Assembly: GCF_003634105.1 (NCBI RefSeq)
Contig: NZ_RBIQ01000007.1
Coordinates: 1,674,001 to 1,738,000, forward strand
Length of the DNA stretch: 64,000 nt
Origin: Maribacter vaceletii
GTDB lineage: Bacteria; Bacteroidota; Bacteroidia; Flavobacteriales; Flavobacteriaceae
Direction of reading: 5' to 3'
Below, one piece after another: positions 39,084-48,691 of this stretch (the first letter of the stretch is position 1; each line of letters starts with the position of its first letter). The notes under the pieces were generated by a model. It worked only from the letters and a program-made list of their open reading frames with translations, was not told the DNA's origin and made no database searches. Made by a program: the position numbers and the translations under genes.

Positions 39084-39113
39084 AAAAGCCCTTCAGGAAA
39101 CTGAAGGGCTTTT
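39084..39113 (-). terminator. Terminator after initiator tRNA
   Basis: A perfect 13-bp stem AAAAGCCCTTCAG / CTGAAGGGCTTTT with a four-base loop, and T-rich on the minus strand, lies 6 bp past the tRNA 3' end. It is a classic intrinsic terminator. Confidence 0.9.
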
Positions 39114-39119
39114 TGGTAG

Positions 39120-39192
<73 letters not shown>

Positions 39193-39375
39193 ATATGGGT
39201 TTCCAAAACTATCAACTTTGCTTAAAAGCACTCAGTTCATAATGCTGACTGATTTATTTTGGACTGCAAATATACAATGCTTTTTCTATACAATCAAAAT
39301 AAAAACACATATTTATTTTAAGCCTATCCGTTTTAAAATTCCTAAATTACCCAATCTTTAAGATTATAGTTATTT

Positions 39376-40740
39376 ATGGATTATTTAAACAATTTATTGT
39401 CTTCCGTCTTACCATATACAGAATGGCCCATGTTTATTCTTTTAATAGGCGGAGGTCTATTTTTATTTTTTTATTCTAAGTTTGTTCCTTTTCGTTTTTT
39501 TGGGCATGCTATTGCAATAACTGCAGGGAAATATGATGATAAAAATGCAAAAGGAGATGTAAGTAGTTTTCAAGCATTGTCTGCTGCGGTAGCTGCTACG
39601 GTTGGTTTAGGAAATATATCGGGAGTTGCAATTGCTATTCATGATGGGGGCCCTGGGGTAGTTTTCTGGATATGGATTACTGCAATTCTGGGTATGGGAA
39701 TAAAGTTTTATTCCTGTAGTTTATCTATAATGTTTAGAGGTAAAGATTCCGAAGGTAAAATGCAAGGCGGCCCTATGTATTATATAACGCAAGGCCTTGG
39801 AAAAAAAGCAAAACCGTTGGCAATCTTTTTTGCTGTTTGTGGATTGTTTGGTTTCTTGGGGGTGTTTACAGCTAATCAATTTACAGAGACATTTATGAGT
39901 GTAATTGAGCCATCTGAAACCTTGTATGCCATGGGAGATGAGAGTTGGAAATGGACCATAGGTATCTTTTTAGCAGTAATTACTTCTTTTGTAATTTTTG
40001 GCGGACTTACAAAAATTGCAAAGGTGGCGTCTGCTATTGTTCCATTTATGGTATTTGTTTATCTGGTTGCTGTAATTGTAGTTATGACACTAAATTCTAG
40101 CCAAATAATACCATCTTTAAAATTGATTTTTACAGAGGCTTGGAACTTTAAAACAGTCGTTACAGGAGGCTTTTGGGGTTTGGTAATAATTGGAGTTCGT
40201 AGAGCAATGTTTTCTAATGAAGCTGGTTTAGGTAGTGCACCAATGTATCATGGGCAATCTAAAACAGATAGTCCTATTAAAGAAGGATTAGTAGCTATGT
40301 TAGGGCCATTTATAGATACTATTTTGGTATGTACATTTACAGCTATTGTGATTATACTAAGTGGTGCTTATTTAGAAGATATGAGCGGAATTGTTATGAC
40401 CTTAGAGGCATTTAGGCGTACTCTTTTTGGATATGGAGATGATCTGTTAATGATTATCGTATCTGCTTTTGCTCTTTCTACCCTTTTTACCTATTCTTAT
40501 TATGGTGTAAAATCACTTTCTTTCTTAACAAACGCACGAATAGGTAAATTATATAATGTCTACTTTGTTATAATGATTATTTTTGCCGCAGTAGCTTCTT
40601 TAGATTTAGTCAAAAATTTAATAGACCTTTCTTACGCTTTAATGGTAATACCTAATATGATAGCAGTATTATTATTAGCACCAAAAGTAAATGAAGCTGC
40701 AAAAGCATATTTTAAAAAGTTAAAGAATGACAGAGCATAA
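39376..40740 (+). CDS. AGCS family sodium/alanine (glycine) symporter
   Basis: Inner-membrane amino acid:cation symporter of 454 residues with about 11 hydrophobic helices. Family signatures are AATVGLGNISGVA (about residue 72), GGPMYYI (about 133) and GVRRAMFSNEAGLGSAP (about 274-290). It would import alanine or glycine with Na+ or H+. Its last 14 bp overlap the start of era, so the two genes are translated from one message and probably coupled. Confidence 0.92.
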   Translation: MDYLNNLLSSVLPYTEWPMFILLIGGGLFLFFYSKFVPFRFFGHAIAITAGKYDDKNAKGDVSSFQALSAAVAATVGLGNISGVAIAIHDGGPGVVFWIWITAILGMGIKFYSCSLSIMFRGKDSEGKMQGGPMYYITQGLGKKAKPLAIFFAVCGLFGFLGVFTANQFTETFMSVIEPSETLYAMGDESWKWTIGIFLAVITSFVIFGGLTKIAKVASAIVPFMVFVYLVAVIVVMTLNSSQIIPSLKLIFTEAWNFKTVVTGGFWGLVIIGVRRAMFSNEAGLGSAPMYHGQSKTDSPIKEGLVAMLGPFIDTILVCTFTAIVIILSGAYLEDMSGIVMTLEAFRRTLFGYGDDLLMIIVSAFALSTLFTYSYYGVKSLSFLTNARIGKLYNVYFVIMIIFAAVASLDLVKNLIDLSYALMVIPNMIAVLLLAPKVNEAAKAYFKKLKNDRA

Positions 40741-41614
40741 AGCCGGATTTGTAAATATTATTGGTAATCCTAATGTAGGGAAGTCTACATTAATGAATGC
40801 TTTTGTAGGGGAAAAGTTATCTATTATTACTTCTAAAGCCCAAACTACAAGACACCGTATCTTGGGAATAGTAAATGGAGATGATTTTCAGATGATTTTA
40901 TCAGATACTCCAGGGATAATTAAACCAGCCTACGAGTTACAAACTTCTATGATGGACTTTGTAAAATCTGCTTTTGAGGATGCCGATGTCTTACTCTACA
41001 TGGTAGAAATTGGAGAAAAGGCACTTAAAGATGAAAAGTTTTTTGATAAAATAAAAAGTTCTAAAATTCCTGTTTTGTTGTTGTTAAATAAGATTGATGT
41101 TACAGAACAAGAAATAATAGAAGAACAGGTGCAGTATTGGCAAGCTCAATTACCAACTGTAGAAATACATTTAATATCGGCACTTCAGAATTTTAATGTT
41201 ACAGGTGTTTTTGAACGTATAATAGAATTATTGCCAGCTTCACCAGCGTATTATCCTAAAGATCAGTTAACAGATAAGCCAGAACGCTTTTTTGTAAATG
41301 AAACTATTCGCGAAAAAATATTAATACACTACAAAAAAGAGATTCCGTATTCTGTAGAAATAGAAACTGAGGAATTTTTTGAGGATGAAGATATTATTCG
41401 CATGCGTGCTGTAATTATGGTAGAGAGAGATTCTCAAAAAGGAATCATTATTGGTCATAAAGGGAGTGCGTTAAAACGTGTAGGAGTAGAGTCTAGAAAA
41501 GACTTAGAAAAATTCTTTGGTAAGCAAGTGCATTTAGAGTTATATGTAAAAGTAAATAAGAATTGGCGTAGCGATTCTCGCCAGCTGAAACGTTTTGGTT
41601 ACAATAAGAAGTAA
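40727..41614 (+). CDS. era: GTPase Era
   Basis: Ribosome-assembly GTPase of 295 residues acting on 16S rRNA of the 30S subunit. G1 GNPNVGKS (13-20), the switch segment QTTRHR, G3 DTPG (60-63) and G4 NKID (about 122-125) form the GTPase domain; the KH domain follows (about 205-290, with GIIIGHKGSALKRVG as the RNA-binding GxxG segment). Length and order are those of normal Era. Its start lies inside the end of the symporter gene, a 14-bp overlap. Confidence 0.97.
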   Translation: MTEHKAGFVNIIGNPNVGKSTLMNAFVGEKLSIITSKAQTTRHRILGIVNGDDFQMILSDTPGIIKPAYELQTSMMDFVKSAFEDADVLLYMVEIGEKALKDEKFFDKIKSSKIPVLLLLNKIDVTEQEIIEEQVQYWQAQLPTVEIHLISALQNFNVTGVFERIIELLPASPAYYPKDQLTDKPERFFVNETIREKILIHYKKEIPYSVEIETEEFFEDEDIIRMRAVIMVERDSQKGIIIGHKGSALKRVGVESRKDLEKFFGKQVHLELYVKVNKNWRSDSRQLKRFGYNKK

Positions 41615-41703
41615 TTAGTAACCTTAGGATATACTTTTCTTTACTTTAGAATTAAGTAAGATGTTCATTTTTGTTGACTTATAATAATCAACGAAACACC
41701 AAA

Positions 41704-43227
41704 ATGAAAAAATCACTTATTCTAGCGGCTTCAATGGCCCTAATTTTTAGTTCCTGTATTAATGATGATAATACAGACTTTGATGGCGATAAAGATATAG
41801 ATGTATCTGCATTAACTTTCACAAAATTAAGCACTTCTGTTAATGGTTCTGGAGATGAAGGATTTGCAGAAATCAGTGCTTTTGATGCAAAAACTGGAAA
41901 ACTATTTGTAGTAAATCCAAATGAGCAGGAAATATCTGTATGGGATATATCTAATCCATCAGCAACAATAAAATTAACATCTATCGCATTACCAGGAACA
42001 CCAAACAGTGTTGCTGCACAAGATGGCTTATTAGCAGTAGCTGTAGAAAGTGATCCAAAACAATTAGATGGACAAATAGTTACTTTTAATACAGAAACAC
42101 AAGTTCAAGTAAATACTTATAATGCAGGAGCTTTACCAGATATGGTAACCTTTAGTCCAGATGGAAAATATATTATATCTGCAAATGAGGGAGAACCAAA
42201 TGATGATTATACGGTAGATCCAGAAGGTTCTATTTCTGTAGTTAATATTAAGGAGAATGAAATAAACACATTGTTCTTTGGTGCTTATAATGGGCAAACT
42301 ATTGGTAATGATTTTCGTGTTTTTGGCCCTGGAGCTTCTTTAAGCGAAGATGTAGAGCCAGAATACGTTGCTGTATCAGAAGATAGTAAGTATGCATACG
42401 TTACTTTACAAGAGAATAACGGTATTGCAGTAGTAGATTTAGGCAGCATGACAATTACAAATGTTTATGGTTTAGGTACTAAAGATTTTTCTTTACCAGA
42501 AAATACAATGGATGCTAGTAATAAAGATGATATTGTTGGTAATTTTAAAAACTGGCCTGTATTAAGTTATTACATGCCAGACGCTATGACTTTTTCTAAA
42601 ATTGGTGGGTCCGAGTATTTAATTACAGCAAATGAAGGAGATGCTAGAGATTATGATGGGTATTCTGAGGAAGAAAGAGTTAAAGATTTAACTTTAGATG
42701 AAACTGCTTACCCTAATGCTGAAGAATTACAATTAGACGAAAATTTGGGTCGTTTAAAAATTACAACTGCCAATGGAGATACGGATGGTGATGGAGATTT
42801 TGACCAAATTTATGGTTACGGTGCCCGTTCTTTTACAATATGGGATACTGCAGGGTCAAAAATATATGATAGTGGAGACCATATAGGAAAGAAAACATTT
42901 GAATTAAATCCAGAACTTTTTAATAATGATGAAGGGGAAGTAGATGATCGTAGTGATGATAAAGGAGCGGAGCCAGAATCTGTTACTACTTTAAAAATTG
43001 GAAATAGCACGTTACTTTTTGTAGGATTAGAAAGAACAGGAGGTGTTATGGTTTACGATATAACAACGCCAACTGCGCCAGTTTTTGTAAACTGGTTATA
43101 TAACGCAGAAGATATTGCTCCAGAAGGATTAATAGTAATTCCGAGTAAGGATAGTCCAACTAAAGAAAATTTATTAGTAGTAACTAATGAAGTTTCTAAT
43201 ACAATTACTATCTACGAAATTAAATAA
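41704..43227 (+). CDS. Choice-of-anchor I family lipoprotein
   Basis: A 507-residue lipoprotein with a beta-propeller-like repeat. The ATG at 41704 is chosen because it starts a lipoprotein signal (MKKSLILAASMALIFSSC, C18), while the earlier ATG at 41671 adds a non-signal leader. The acidic stretch just after the Cys (INDDNTDFDGDKD) fits the export tag that sends flavobacterial lipoproteins to the cell surface. Repeats such as LPDMVTFSPDGKYIISANEGEP and SEYLITANEGDARDYDGY match the choice-of-anchor I family (related to mesenchyme-specific cell-surface glycoprotein). Its role is unknown; phosphatase-like neighbours exist in other genomes, but nothing here shows catalysis. Confidence 0.85.
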   Translation: MKKSLILAASMALIFSSCINDDNTDFDGDKDIDVSALTFTKLSTSVNGSGDEGFAEISAFDAKTGKLFVVNPNEQEISVWDISNPSATIKLTSIALPGTPNSVAAQDGLLAVAVESDPKQLDGQIVTFNTETQVQVNTYNAGALPDMVTFSPDGKYIISANEGEPNDDYTVDPEGSISVVNIKENEINTLFFGAYNGQTIGNDFRVFGPGASLSEDVEPEYVAVSEDSKYAYVTLQENNGIAVVDLGSMTITNVYGLGTKDFSLPENTMDASNKDDIVGNFKNWPVLSYYMPDAMTFSKIGGSEYLITANEGDARDYDGYSEEERVKDLTLDETAYPNAEELQLDENLGRLKITTANGDTDGDGDFDQIYGYGARSFTIWDTAGSKIYDSGDHIGKKTFELNPELFNNDEGEVDDRSDDKGAEPESVTTLKIGNSTLLFVGLERTGGVMVYDITTPTAPVFVNWLYNAEDIAPEGLIVIPSKDSPTKENLLVVTNEVSNTITIYEIK

Positions 43228-43246
43228 ATAGATTAATATTTTTTTA

Positions 43247-43290
43247 AATCTTCTAGTTTACTGTTAAAAGTAGGCTAGAAGATTTTTTTT
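43247..43290 (+). terminator. Terminator after the choice-of-anchor I gene
   Basis: AATCTTCTAG and CTAGAAGATT pair around an 18-nt loop and are followed by a run of six more T. It lies 20 bp after the stop codon and is a standard intrinsic terminator. Confidence 0.88.
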
Positions 43291-43514
43291 ATAAAGTTTA
43301 ATGTGTAAATTGAACATAGTACATGCATTTCTTCTTTATTAAATTTAATAAAGATATTAACTTCTAGTTAGTTTCTTAAAAATGAAGTTGTAAACTTCGT
43401 GATAAAAGCTAAAATTAGTTATTTTTTAGATTCATTTATATATAATTGAAAACGAGGCATTAATACAATATCGTTATCAAGAAGAGTTTTCATAAAGAGA
43501 AAGTTTAAATCACT

Positions 43515-43544
43515 TTATTATTTAAGTATTAGCACTACCTTTGT
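43515..43544 (+). promoter_or_regulatory. Promoter of der
   Basis: TACCTTTG at 43537-43544 fits the -7 consensus, and TTTA at 43515-43518 lies 18 bp upstream as a near match to the -33 box. The der start is 16 bp downstream, giving a very short leader. The rest of the gap from 43291 holds nothing recognised. Confidence 0.5.
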
Positions 43545-43560
43545 GGCTTAATTTTATATT

Positions 43561-44865
43561 ATGAGTGCTATTGTTGCTATTGTAGGGAGGCCAAATGTTG
43601 GAAAATCTACATTTTTTAATCGTTTAATTCAAAGAAGAGAGGCTATTGTAGATGCTGTTAGTGGTGTTACAAGAGACCGTCATTATGGAAAGAGCGACTG
43701 GAATGGAAAAGAATTTTCTTTAATAGATACTGGTGGTTATGTTGTTGGTAGTGATGATATTTTTGAACAAGAAATAGATAAACAAGTAGAACTTGCCATA
43801 GAAGAAGCCGACGCTATAATTTTTATGGTAGATGTGGAGTCTGGTGTAACAGGTATGGATGAGGATGTTTCTAAACTACTTAGAAGAGTAAATAAGCCAG
43901 TTTTTTTAGCAGTCAATAAGGTAGATAATGCTATGCGTGCAGAAGACGCTGTGGAATTTTATAACCTTGGTTTAGGAGACTTTTATACACTTTCTAGTAT
44001 AAATGGTAGTGGTTCTGGAGAATTATTAGATGCCATTGTAAAAGTCTTACCAGAAGTAGAAGAGGAGGAAAGTAACCTTCCTAGATTTGCAGTTGTTGGT
44101 AGACCAAATGCAGGAAAATCTTCTTTTATTAATGCATTAATCGGAGAAGACCGTTATATAGTGACTGATATTGCAGGTACAACTAGAGATAGTATAGATA
44201 CAAAATATAATCGCTTTGGGTTTGAGTTTAACTTGGTTGATACAGCAGGTATTCGCCGCAAAGCAAAAGTTAAAGAAGATTTAGAATTTTATTCGGTTAT
44301 GCGTTCTGTAAGAGCTATAGAACATAGTGATGTTTGTTTGTTGTTGTTAGATGCCACTCGTGGTTTTGATGGACAAGTAGAAAATATTTTCTGGCTAGCG
44401 CAAAGAAATAATAAGGGTATTGTAATCTTGGTAAATAAATGGGATTTAGTAGAAGACAAGGAGACAAATACTATAAAACACTACACCGATAAAATTAAAA
44501 AAGCAATAGAGCCATTTACGGATGTTCCTATTCTATTTATATCGGTATTAACTAAACAGCGTATTTTTAAAGCTATAGAAACTGCTGTTGAGGTGTATAA
44601 TAATAGAAATATTAAAATTCCTACACGTAAGTTTAATGACACTATGTTACCTATTATAGAAAACTACCCGCCGCCAGCATATAAAGGTAAGTTTGTGAAG
44701 ATTAAATTCTGTATGCAACTACCAACACCATATCCGCAATTTGCATTCTTCTGTAATTTACCGCAATATGTACGTGAGCCATATAAGCGTTATTTAGAGA
44801 ATAAATTAAGAGAAAATTTTAATTTTTCTGGAGTTCCTATTAGCGTATTTATGCGTAAGAAATAA
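43561..44865 (+). CDS. der: GTPase Der (EngA)
   Basis: Double GTPase needed for 50S ribosome assembly, 434 residues. The first domain has G1 GRPNVGKS (8-15), DTGG and NKVD; the second has GRPNAGKS (about 180-187), DTAG and NKWD. A C-terminal KH-like domain (about 350-434) ends in [12 protein letters not shown], as in the family. All motifs are intact. It is transcribed alone, with a promoter directly upstream. Confidence 0.97.
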   Translation: MSAIVAIVGRPNVGKSTFFNRLIQRREAIVDAVSGVTRDRHYGKSDWNGKEFSLIDTGGYVVGSDDIFEQEIDKQVELAIEEADAIIFMVDVESGVTGMDEDVSKLLRRVNKPVFLAVNKVDNAMRAEDAVEFYNLGLGDFYTLSSINGSGSGELLDAIVKVLPEVEEEESNLPRFAVVGRPNAGKSSFINALIGEDRYIVTDIAGTTRDSIDTKYNRFGFEFNLVDTAGIRRKAKVKEDLEFYSVMRSVRAIEHSDVCLLLLDATRGFDGQVENIFWLAQRNNKGIVILVNKWDLVEDKETNTIKHYTDKIKKAIEPFTDVPILFISVLTKQRIFKAIETAVEVYNNRNIKIPTRKFNDTMLPIIENYPPPAYKGKFVKIKFCMQLPTPYPQFAFFCNLPQYVREPYKRYLENKLRENFNFSGVPISVFMRKK

Positions 44866-45085
44866 ATAAGCATGATTTTTTAAGTCACTTTTGTGGTATT
44901 TTTTTTATTTGATTATCGGTAAAGTGTTGTTTTGTAGGGATATATGAAAACTTAGATGTTTCTGTACGTGGAAGAAAAAATACAGCTTAGCGGATATTTT
45001 ATAATCCATCGAATATTTTATACGTTGCTCGAATCTTAATTCCAAATATTCCATGCTTCTCGTTTTACTAATAAACCCAAGTATT

Positions 45086-45181
45086 ATGGAAGATAAATCT
45101 ACTTTTAATGATTACCTAGTGTATTCGTATTGTGCTTTTTGTATTTTATGGGGAGTATACTTAGTATTTTTTGCGGACTAA
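45086..45181 (+). CDS. Possible small membrane protein (31 aa)
   Basis: A 31-codon frame starting MEDKSTFNDYLVYSY with a charged N-terminus followed by one hydrophobic stretch (about residues 11-29, CAFCILWGVYLVFF) and ending in Ala-Asp. It lies alone in the 450-bp gap between der and the next gene, preceded by an A-rich sequence. The single transmembrane pattern is typical of bacterial small membrane proteins. No family is recognised, and without comparative data it could be chance. Confidence 0.4.
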   Translation: MEDKSTFNDYLVYSYCAFCILWGVYLVFFAD

Positions 45182-45201
45182 CAATTTTGGAAAAACATCC
45201 C

Positions 45202-45230
45202 CTTGAGGCTTAGTAGGCCTTGAGGGATAA
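45202..45230. other. Hairpin between small frame and DUF6786-like gene
   Basis: CCCTTGAGGC and GCCTTGAGGG can pair with two G-T pairs around a TTAGTAG loop, about 20 bp after the 31-codon frame. No T-run follows on the plus strand. It may be a weak terminator or a chance structure. Confidence 0.35.
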
Positions 45231-45318
45231 ATAAAAATTATTTAATACAGAAGTTAACGAATAACCCGTAATTGTTTTACATTTAAGTGTTAATTACGGA
45301 TTCAATTAATTTCTAGAT

Positions 45319-46518
45319 ATGTGCAGACTTCTAAAGCGTCTTTTATGTGTAATTCTTTTTATTACTATTAGCGCATGTAATAATTCTGATGTTTATCCAA
45401 TATCTACTTTTGGTGAAGATTTAGAAGTTATAAACTCGGTTATTTCTCCTGTTATCTTAAAAGATAGAGAAAGGCAAATAGTTGTTTCAAGTGAGTTTCA
45501 GGGAAGAATATTTACGAGTACATCACAGGGTTTAGGAGGAACGAGTTACGGATGGTTCAATAAAAATATTTTACTTAGTGATAGTGTTCTTGTAAATAGA
45601 AGTAAAATAGGAGGAGAAGGTCGTATTTGGTTTGGTCCAGACCAAGGGCCAAATACTATTTTTTTTAAGATTGATGAAAAAACAGGAGAGAAGTTACATG
45701 CTGCTCCAAAAGATTTAAATACCCTTTCATTTAATATTCTAGCACAGTCTTCTGGATCGGTAAAATTAGGAAATAAACTACATATTGAAAATTTAAAAGG
45801 ATTTCATTTCAATATAGAAGTAGAAAGAAAAATAGAACTACTTAAAGAAGATTATGTTTCTAATTTTTTAAGTAATTCTTTCTCTAATAATTTGTCTTAT
45901 GTAGCTTATAAAACCAACACAAAAATGACAAATGTTGGTGAGCAAGATTGGTCTAAGGAAACGGGTCTTCTATCTTTATGGGATTTAGGGTGTTACCATC
46001 CAACACCAAAAACAACAGTAATAATACCCTTAAAAGAAAATGTAGATAATGCAACCGTTTATTTTACAGAGATAGATAGTACACGTATTGTTGTAAAAGA
46101 TAAAGTTCTCTATTATAAGGCAGATGCGAATTATTTAAATAAAATTGGAACGCTACCAGAGTATACATTACCTTATTTTGGTAGTTACAGTCCGGAATTA
46201 AATTCTTTAACCATTGTAAAATTTAGTTTTAATTCTTTAGATAAAGAGTATGTAAATGCACATCCAGTGAATGTAGAAAATCAATATAGGGGAGATGTAA
46301 TTAATGTTTTTAATGATGGCAAATGGGGAGAAGTTGGTCCTTTTGGTCCTTTTTATGAATTAGAGACATCTTCTCCTGCAAAAGAATTAAAAGTAGGAGA
46401 GAGTGTAAGTCATTTTCAAGAAGTGTATCATTTTAAAGGTTCTAAAAAGGAGCTAAATAAAATCTCGATAAGTGTTTTAGGAGTGTCTATAAAAGATATT
46501 GAGATAGCGTTGCCTTAA
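45319..46518 (+). CDS. DUF6786-like lipoprotein
   Basis: A 399-residue lipoprotein with signal ending in ISAC (C20). The body is beta-rich with phrases such as GGEGRIWFGPDQGP and GLLSLWDLGCYHPTPKTTVIIP, resembling the galactose-mutarotase-like sandwich proteins annotated as DUF6786 in Bacteroidota. I recognise this only loosely. No catalytic residues can be named. It is transcribed alone and converges with the TPM-domain gene, with 8 bp between their stops. Confidence 0.6.
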   Translation: MCRLLKRLLCVILFITISACNNSDVYPISTFGEDLEVINSVISPVILKDRERQIVVSSEFQGRIFTSTSQGLGGTSYGWFNKNILLSDSVLVNRSKIGGEGRIWFGPDQGPNTIFFKIDEKTGEKLHAAPKDLNTLSFNILAQSSGSVKLGNKLHIENLKGFHFNIEVERKIELLKEDYVSNFLSNSFSNNLSYVAYKTNTKMTNVGEQDWSKETGLLSLWDLGCYHPTPKTTVIIPLKENVDNATVYFTEIDSTRIVVKDKVLYYKADANYLNKIGTLPEYTLPYFGSYSPELNSLTIVKFSFNSLDKEYVNAHPVNVENQYRGDVINVFNDGKWGEVGPFGPFYELETSSPAKELKVGESVSHFQEVYHFKGSKKELNKISISVLGVSIKDIEIALP

Positions 46519-46526
46519 TAAAAAAA

Positions 46527-47318
46527 TTACCATCCGCCAGAAGCACCGCCGCCGCCAAAGCCACCGCCTCCGAAGCCACCACTAAAACCGCCACCGCCTC
46601 CGAAGCCACCGCTTCCAAAACCGCCACTAGAAGAGCTGCCACGTCCCATATTACTTAGAATAATAATATCTCTAAAGTCTAATCCAGAACCTCGTTTTCC
46701 GCCTCTATTATTACGGTTATTTCCTTTTCTATTCCATAAAATTATAAGAATAATAAAGAAGATAATGAAAGGTAAAAAAGCTTCAAAAGGTATCCCTTCA
46801 TTAAAAGAACGGTCTTCGGTAAATTCACCGTTTAAAACCTTAATAATAGCATTAGTTCCTTTATTTAGTCCACCATAGTAATCGTTTTGTTTAAAACTAG
46901 GGATAATAACAGTTTCTATAATTCTACGAGACATAGCATCGGTTAAAGAGCCTTCTACACCATATCCTGTATTTATCGCAATTTTACGGTCGTCTTTAGC
47001 AAGTAGTACTAATACACCATTATCTTTACCTTTTTGACCTATACCCCATTTTTGTCCCCAATTTGCTCCTAGGTAGGTTATGTTTTCACCTTTGGTAGAA
47101 CTAATTATAGCAACTACTATTTGTGTGGAGGTGCTATCTGCATATTGGGTAAGTTTTCTGGTAAGTGTTTGGTTTTGAGATTTAGATAGTAAACCAATAT
47201 AATCATAAACACTAGTTTGGTTTTGCTTTCCAGGTTTTTCTGGGATATTAAATTGCGCTTGAGAAACGGTCCAAAAGCATAAAAAAAGTAAAAGAAGGCT
47301 ATCCTTTAGATATTTCAT
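46527..47318 (-). CDS. TPM domain protein with Gly-rich tail
   Basis: A 263-residue exported protein. The start at 47318 is chosen because it begins the signal peptide (MKYLKDSLLLLFLCF...SQAQ); a further upstream ATG would add eight polar residues. Residues about 30-160 form the TPM (DUF477) domain with YDYIGLLS and GYGVEGSLTD, then a transmembrane helix (about 180-197), and a tail of Gly, Ser and Phe repeats (GGFGSGGFGGGG type) ending in GGW, standard for this family. The role is not settled; links to photosystem repair in plants and membrane protein turnover in bacteria are known. The start overlaps the end of the second TPM gene by 20 bp. Confidence 0.88.
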   Translation of the reverse strand: MKYLKDSLLLLFLCFWTVSQAQFNIPEKPGKQNQTSVYDYIGLLSKSQNQTLTRKLTQYADSTSTQIVVAIISSTKGENITYLGANWGQKWGIGQKGKDNGVLVLLAKDDRKIAINTGYGVEGSLTDAMSRRIIETVIIPSFKQNDYYGGLNKGTNAIIKVLNGEFTEDRSFNEGIPFEAFLPFIIFFIILIILWNRKGNNRNNRGGKRGSGLDFRDIIILSNMGRGSSSSGGFGSGGFGGGGGFSGGFGGGGFGGGGASGGW

Positions 47319-47736
47319 TGCTAAGTTCGTTTGTATCTCCATGCATCCACGGAAAATGTTCTTCTAGCTCTTTACCTGCTTTTAGAACACCATTAATAAT
47401 TCCTTCTTTAAAATTGCCAGCAACAAAGTCTTTTTGAATACCTTCTTTAGTGGTGTCCCAAAAATTAGCGGGTACAACTTTATCTATACCTTTATCTCCG
47501 TAAATTGCAAATTTTTGGTCATTAACAGCAATATAAAGAAGTACTCCATTTTCTTCTTTTGTATTATCCATTTTAAGAAAATGAAAAACTTCTTTAGCTC
47601 TGTCTAATAAATCTAATCGAGTATGTGCTTCAATATGCACACGAATTTCACCAGAAGTGTTTTTTTCTGCTGTAACTATAGCATCAACAATTTCTTGCTC
47701 TTCCTCTGTTGTTAAAAAATCCTCTACTCTAGACAT
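47299..47736 (-). CDS. TPM domain protein, cytosolic form
   Basis: A 145-residue protein made of a single TPM (DUF477) domain with VTAEKNTSGEIRVHIE, ENGVLLYIAVNDQKFAIYGD and the closing helices. It lacks a signal peptide, unlike the next gene. It lies 6 bp after the LemA gene and overlaps the exported TPM gene, so the three form an operon that is common in Bacteroidota. The function of this trio is unknown; a membrane-associated complex is a reasonable guess. Confidence 0.88.
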   Translation of the reverse strand: MSRVEDFLTTEEEQEIVDAIVTAEKNTSGEIRVHIEAHTRLDLLDRAKEVFHFLKMDNTKEENGVLLYIAVNDQKFAIYGDKGIDKVVPANFWDTTKEGIQKDFVAGNFKEGIINGVLKAGKELEEHFPWMHGDTNELSNEISKG

Positions 47737-47742
47737 TGATTA

Positions 47743-48342
47743 TTATTTAAAATCAAAATTAACATCTGGAGCATCTTCAGAACCAGCTTCGGCTTTAAAA
47801 TAGGCTAACTCATCAAAATTAAATATACCTGCTAAAATAGAGCCAGGAAATTTTTTAATTAAGACATTGTATGGTTCTACAGTGGCATTAAAACGGTCTC
47901 TTGCTACATTAATTCTATTTTCTGTACCTTCTAATTGCGATTGTAATTCTAAAAAGTTTTGATTTGCCTTTAAGTCGGGGTAACGTTCTACCGTAACTAA
48001 AAGGCTCTTTAGAGCACCACTTAGTCCGCCTTGAACTTTATTAAATTGGGCAAGTTGTTCTGGTGTTATATTAGTTGGGTCTATAGATACAGATGTGGCT
48101 TTTGCTCTAGCTTCTATAACATCTTTTAGCGTGCCACGTTCAAAATCTGCAGCGCCTTGTACTGTTTTTACTAAATTACCAATAAGGTCATTCCTTCTTT
48201 GGTAAGCACTTTCTACATTTGCCCATGTTTTGGTAGAGGTTTCTTTTAGTTGTACGGCTGTATTGTTAAAGCCTACTGCCCATTGGTAAATTCCAAATGC
48301 TAATACCCCAAGTACTAGTAAAGCAATTAATCCTTTTTTCAT
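47743..48342 (-). CDS. LemA family protein
   Basis: A 199-residue protein with one N-terminal membrane helix (about residues 4-24) and a LemA coiled-helix domain. Family marks are the segment AYQRRNDLIGNLVKTVQG (about 47-64), LKANQNFLELQSQLEGTENRI and RFNATVEPYNVLIKKFPG, with an expected C-terminus outside the cytoplasm. Its biological role is unknown despite wide distribution. First gene of the LemA-TPM-TPM operon, 19 bp after the MerR-type gene on the same strand. Confidence 0.93.
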   Translation of the reverse strand: MKKGLIALLVLGVLAFGIYQWAVGFNNTAVQLKETSTKTWANVESAYQRRNDLIGNLVKTVQGAADFERGTLKDVIEARAKATSVSIDPTNITPEQLAQFNKVQGGLSGALKSLLVTVERYPDLKANQNFLELQSQLEGTENRINVARDRFNATVEPYNVLIKKFPGSILAGIFNFDELAYFKAEAGSEDAPDVNFDFK

Positions 48343-48361
48343 AATAGTATTTATTTAGTGT

Positions 48362-48691
48362 TTATAGGTTGTTCTTTATTTTTATAAGTTCCATTTTTAC
48401 TTTTTCTAATTTTTGTATAATATCAAAATTAGATAAAGTTTTGTGTCGCTCTTCTTTTAAATGAGTTTTTGCTCCTTCTAAAGTAAACCCTCTTTCTTTA
48501 ACAAGGTGGTATATTAACTTTAAATTGGTAATGTCTTGTGGGGTAAATTTACGATTGCCTTTAGCGTTTTTTTTTGGTTTTAGAACATCAAATTCTTTTT
48601 CCCAAAAACGAATTAGAGAAGTGTTTACATTAAAAGCTTTGGCAACTTCGCCAATGCCGTAATATCTTTTTTCTGGTAGTTCTATATGCAT
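48362..48691 (-). CDS. MerR family transcription regulator
   Basis: A 109-residue protein with an N-terminal MerR-type helix-turn-helix (residues about 10-76, with YYGIGEVAKAFNVNTSLIRFWE and KGNRKFTPQDI split in the usual way) and a short coiled-coil tail for dimerisation. No ligand-binding domain or Cys cluster is present, so its signal is unknown. The start overlaps the stop of the M23 peptidase gene by one base, and the LemA gene follows, suggesting one long minus-strand transcript. Confidence 0.88.
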   Translation of the reverse strand: MHIELPEKRYYGIGEVAKAFNVNTSLIRFWEKEFDVLKPKKNAKGNRKFTPQDITNLKLIYHLVKERGFTLEGAKTHLKEERHKTLSNFDIIQKLEKVKMELIKIKNNL

